Origin: Elephas maximus indicus
Lineage: Eukaryota; Chordata; Mammalia; Proboscidea; Elephantidae
Assembly (NCBI RefSeq): GCF_024166365.1
Contig: NC_064820.1
Coordinates: 65,263,501-65,327,500, forward strand
Direction: 5' to 3'
Length of the DNA: 64,000 nt
Shown here piece after piece: positions 62,301 to 64,000 of the stretch; within the stretch, counting starts at the first letter, position 1; every line of letters begins with the position of its first letter. The position numbers were made by a program, and so were the translations under genes. Under the pieces are notes generated by a model. The model was not told where the DNA came from and did not search any database. It saw nothing but the letters and a program-made list of their open reading frames with translations.

Positions 62301-63174
62301 TTGCTGTGTCCCAGAGGTTTTGATAGGAAGTATTTTCATTCTCGTTGCTTTCTATGAATTTCCTTATTCCCTCCTTGATGTCTTTTATAACCCAGTCTTT
62401 TTTCAGGAGGGTATTGTTCATTTTCCAAGTATTTGATTTCTTTTCCCTAGTTTTTCTGTTATTGATTTCTAGTTTTATTGCCTTGTGGTCTGAGAAGATG
62501 CTTTGTAATATTTCGATGTTTTGGACTCTGCAAAGGTTTGTTTTATGACCTAATATGTGGTCTATTCTAGAGAATGTTCCATGTGCGCTAGAAAAAAAAG
62601 TATACTTTGCATCAGTTGGGTGGAGAGTTCTGTATAAGTCAATGAGGTCAAGTTGGTTGATTGTTGTAATTAGATCTTCCGTGTCTCTATTGAGCTTCTT
62701 ACTGGATGTCCTGTCCTTCTCCGAAAGTGGTGTGTTGAAGTCGCCTACTATAATTGTGGAGGTATCTATCTCATTTTTCAATTCTGTTAAAATTTGATTT
62801 ATGTATCTTGCAGCCCTGTCATTGGGTGCATAAATATTTAATATGGTTATGTCTTCCTGATCAATTGTCCCTTTTATCATTATATAGTGTCCTTCTTTAT
62901 CCTTTGTGGTGGATTTAAGTCTAAAGTCTATTTTGTCAGAAATTAATATTGCTACTCCTCTTCTTTTTTGCTTATTGTTTGCTTGATATATTTTTTTCCA
63001 TCCTTTGAGTTTTAGTTTGTTTGTGTCTCTAAGTCTAAGGTGTGTCTCTTGTAGGCAGCATATGGATGGATCGTGTTTCTTTATCCAGTCTGTGACTCTC
63101 TGTCTCTTTATTGGTGCATTTAGTCCATTTACATTCAGCATAATTATAGATAAATAAGTTTTTAGTGCTGTCAT
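59364..63174 (-). pseudogene. L1 ORF2 (endonuclease-reverse transcriptase), disrupted
   Basis: L1 ORF2p nicks target DNA and reverse-transcribes its own RNA at the nick. The start ATG at 63172-63174 is followed by the endonuclease domain (IIMLNVNGLNAPIKRQR, CLQETHL, and the catalytic GDFNTP and SDHKAIKL-type motifs). The reverse transcriptase core follows, with [13 protein letters not shown] near 61.05 kb, then the Cys-rich C-terminus ([16 protein letters not shown] near 59.76 kb). Breaks: TAA 62071-62073, TGA 61999-62001, an inferred 5-nt deletion at 60318/60319, TAA 60192-60194 and TGA 59724-59726. The 63174-60301 part stays in one frame. Both blocks after the deletion share a second frame, consistent with that single indel. 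Confidence 0.93.
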
Positions 63175-63635
63175 TTTGATGCCTTTTTATGTGTGTTGTT
63201 GACAATTTCATTTTTCCACATACTTTTTTGTGCTGAGGCGTTTTTCTTAGTAAAGTGTGAGACCCTCAATTTTCCTAGTGTTTGACTTTATGTTAGTTGA
63301 GTCGTTAACGTTTTTCTTGGCTTTTATCTTGAGTTATAGAGTTGTTATACCTTTTTGTGGTTACCTTATTATTTACCCCTATTTTTCTAAGTAAAAACCT
63401 AACTTGTATTGTTCTATATTGCCTTGTATCACTCTCCATATGGCAGTTCTATGCCACCTATATTTAGTCCCTCTTTTTGATTATTGTGATCTTTTACCTA
63501 TTGACTTCCATGATTTCCTGTTATGTGTATTTTTTTTTTTAATTAATCTTAATTTGTTTGTTTTTGTGATTTCCCTATTTGAGTTGATATCAGGACGTTC
63601 TGTTTTGTGACCTTGTGTTGTGCTGATATGTGATA
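63175..63635 (-). other. L1 inter-ORF spacer (461 bp)
   Basis: Between the ORF1 stop and ORF2 start. No frame continues across it. It is A-rich on the L1 sense strand. The human L1 spacer is only about 63 bp, so this is long. Confidence 0.8.
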
Positions 63636-64000
63636 TTATTGGTTCTCTGACCAAACAATATCCTTTAGTATTTCTTGTAGCTTTGGTTTGGTTTTTGCAA
63701 ATTCTCTAAACTTGTGTTTATCTGTAAATATCATAATTTCGCCTTCATATTTCAGAGAGAGTTTTGCTGGATATATGATCCTTGGCTGGCAGTTCTTGTC
63801 CTTCAGTGTTCTGTATATGTCGTCCCATTCCCTTCTTGCCTGCATGGTTTCTGCTGAGTAGTCTGAACTTATTCTTATTGATTCTCCCTTGAAGGAAACC
63901 TTTCTTTTCTCCCTGGCTGCTTTTAAAATTTTCTGTTTATCTTTGGTTTTGGTGAGTTTGATGATAATATGTCTTGGTGTTTTTCTTTTTGTATCAATCT
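63636..64000 (-). CDS. L1 ORF1 3' end (RNA-binding chaperone), partial
   Basis: ORF1p coats L1 RNA and acts as a nucleic acid chaperone. The frame is open from the window edge to the stop at 63636-63638, about 120 codons. It contains the C-terminal domain (MQARREWDDIYRTLKDKNCQ, then RIIYPAKLSLKYEGEIMIF, then KFREFAKTKPKLQEIL), all standard ORF1p landmarks. No break is visible in the part present. The start lies beyond the window. Confidence 0.9.
   Translation of the reverse strand, partial: IDTKRKTPRHIIIKLTKTKDKQKILKAAREKRKVSFKGESIRISSDYSAETMQARREWDDIYRTLKDKNCQPRIIYPAKLSLKYEGEIMIFTDKHKFREFAKTKPKLQEILKDIVWSENQ

Larger units (their letters stand above)
6324..64000 (+). other. NDUFAF2: NDUFAF2 intron 1 (start; continues past the window)
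   Basis: It starts with the gtgaga donor. I looked for the next exon, which should encode the TIREKRIVEAANKK-like stretch, and for exons of other genes, and saw none. Human NDUFAF2 also has a very long first intron. The content is intronic repeats and AT-rich unique DNA. Confidence 0.75.
58351..64000 (-). mobile_element. Young L1 LINE, 3' 5.65 kb, antisense; 5' end outside window
   Basis: The poly-A tail is the T run 58351-58363, and AATAAA lies just inside it at 58372-58377. Next come a ~1 kb 3' UTR with a polypurine block (59284-59312), ORF2 (59364-63174), a 461-bp spacer and the 3' end of ORF1 (63636 to the edge). It is the best-preserved L1 here, but ORF2 carries four stop codons and one small deletion, so this copy cannot move. 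No boundary duplication can be checked because the 5' end is missing. The (TTTA)n at 58313-58337 lies just outside the tail. Confidence 0.95.

Noticed and set aside
61277-62797. Plus-strand frames of 60-80 codons
   Set aside because: Antisense shadows of L1 ORF2.

Overview
The window is nuclear DNA from a placental mammal, very probably a paenungulate afrotherian such as an elephant. About two dozen tRNA-derived SINEs of the AfroSINE type are present. Several BovB-like RTE LINE copies share their 3' tail, and there is a recent L1 lineage with afrotherian-type 3' UTRs. Most of the SINEs are the short form that lacks about 45 nt in the middle, which I recall as typical of hyrax, sea cow and elephant. 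The species itself cannot be fixed from the sequence.

Only two protein-coding genes are supported, arranged head to head around a GC-rich shared promoter near 5.85-6.4 kb. ERCC8 (Cockayne syndrome A, WD40 subunit of a CUL4-DDB1 ubiquitin ligase in transcription-coupled repair) runs on the minus strand. Coding exon 1 is 5875-5951, exon 2 is 1685-1780, and the rest of the gene lies to the left of the window. NDUFAF2 (mimitin, complex I assembly factor) runs on the plus strand. Coding exon 1 is 6197-6323, and I see no later exon, so 6324-64000 is read as the start of a first intron of at least 57.7 kb. The two start codons are 245 bp apart. Between them lie a CCAAT box, GC boxes, a four-tract G-quadruplex motif and a YY1/TISU-like element. 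The last of these carries an upstream ATG that would start a uORF overlapping the ERCC8 start.

Everything else is intronic and mostly transposon-derived. At 1-1.4 kb there is an L1 3' end inside ERCC8 intron 2. ERCC8 intron 1 holds a three-layer nest (L2, then L1, then AfroSINE). NDUFAF2 intron 1 holds L1M remnants, a 3.9 kb antisense L1 (14.9-18.8 kb), six RTE copies, and many AfroSINEs, four of which have clear target-site duplications. It also holds L2 and MIR remnants, a tandem duplication at 34.7 kb, a perfect 45-bp inverted repeat at 38.8 kb and a duplicated ~120-bp block at 57.6-57.9 kb.

The right end (58,351 to the window edge) is the 3' 5.6 kb of a fairly young minus-strand L1. It has the end of ORF1, a long inter-ORF spacer, and an ORF2 broken by four stop codons and one 5-nt deletion. 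I found no convincing new biological system. The most interesting items are the promoter architecture, the perfect hairpin and the well-resolved retroelement nests.
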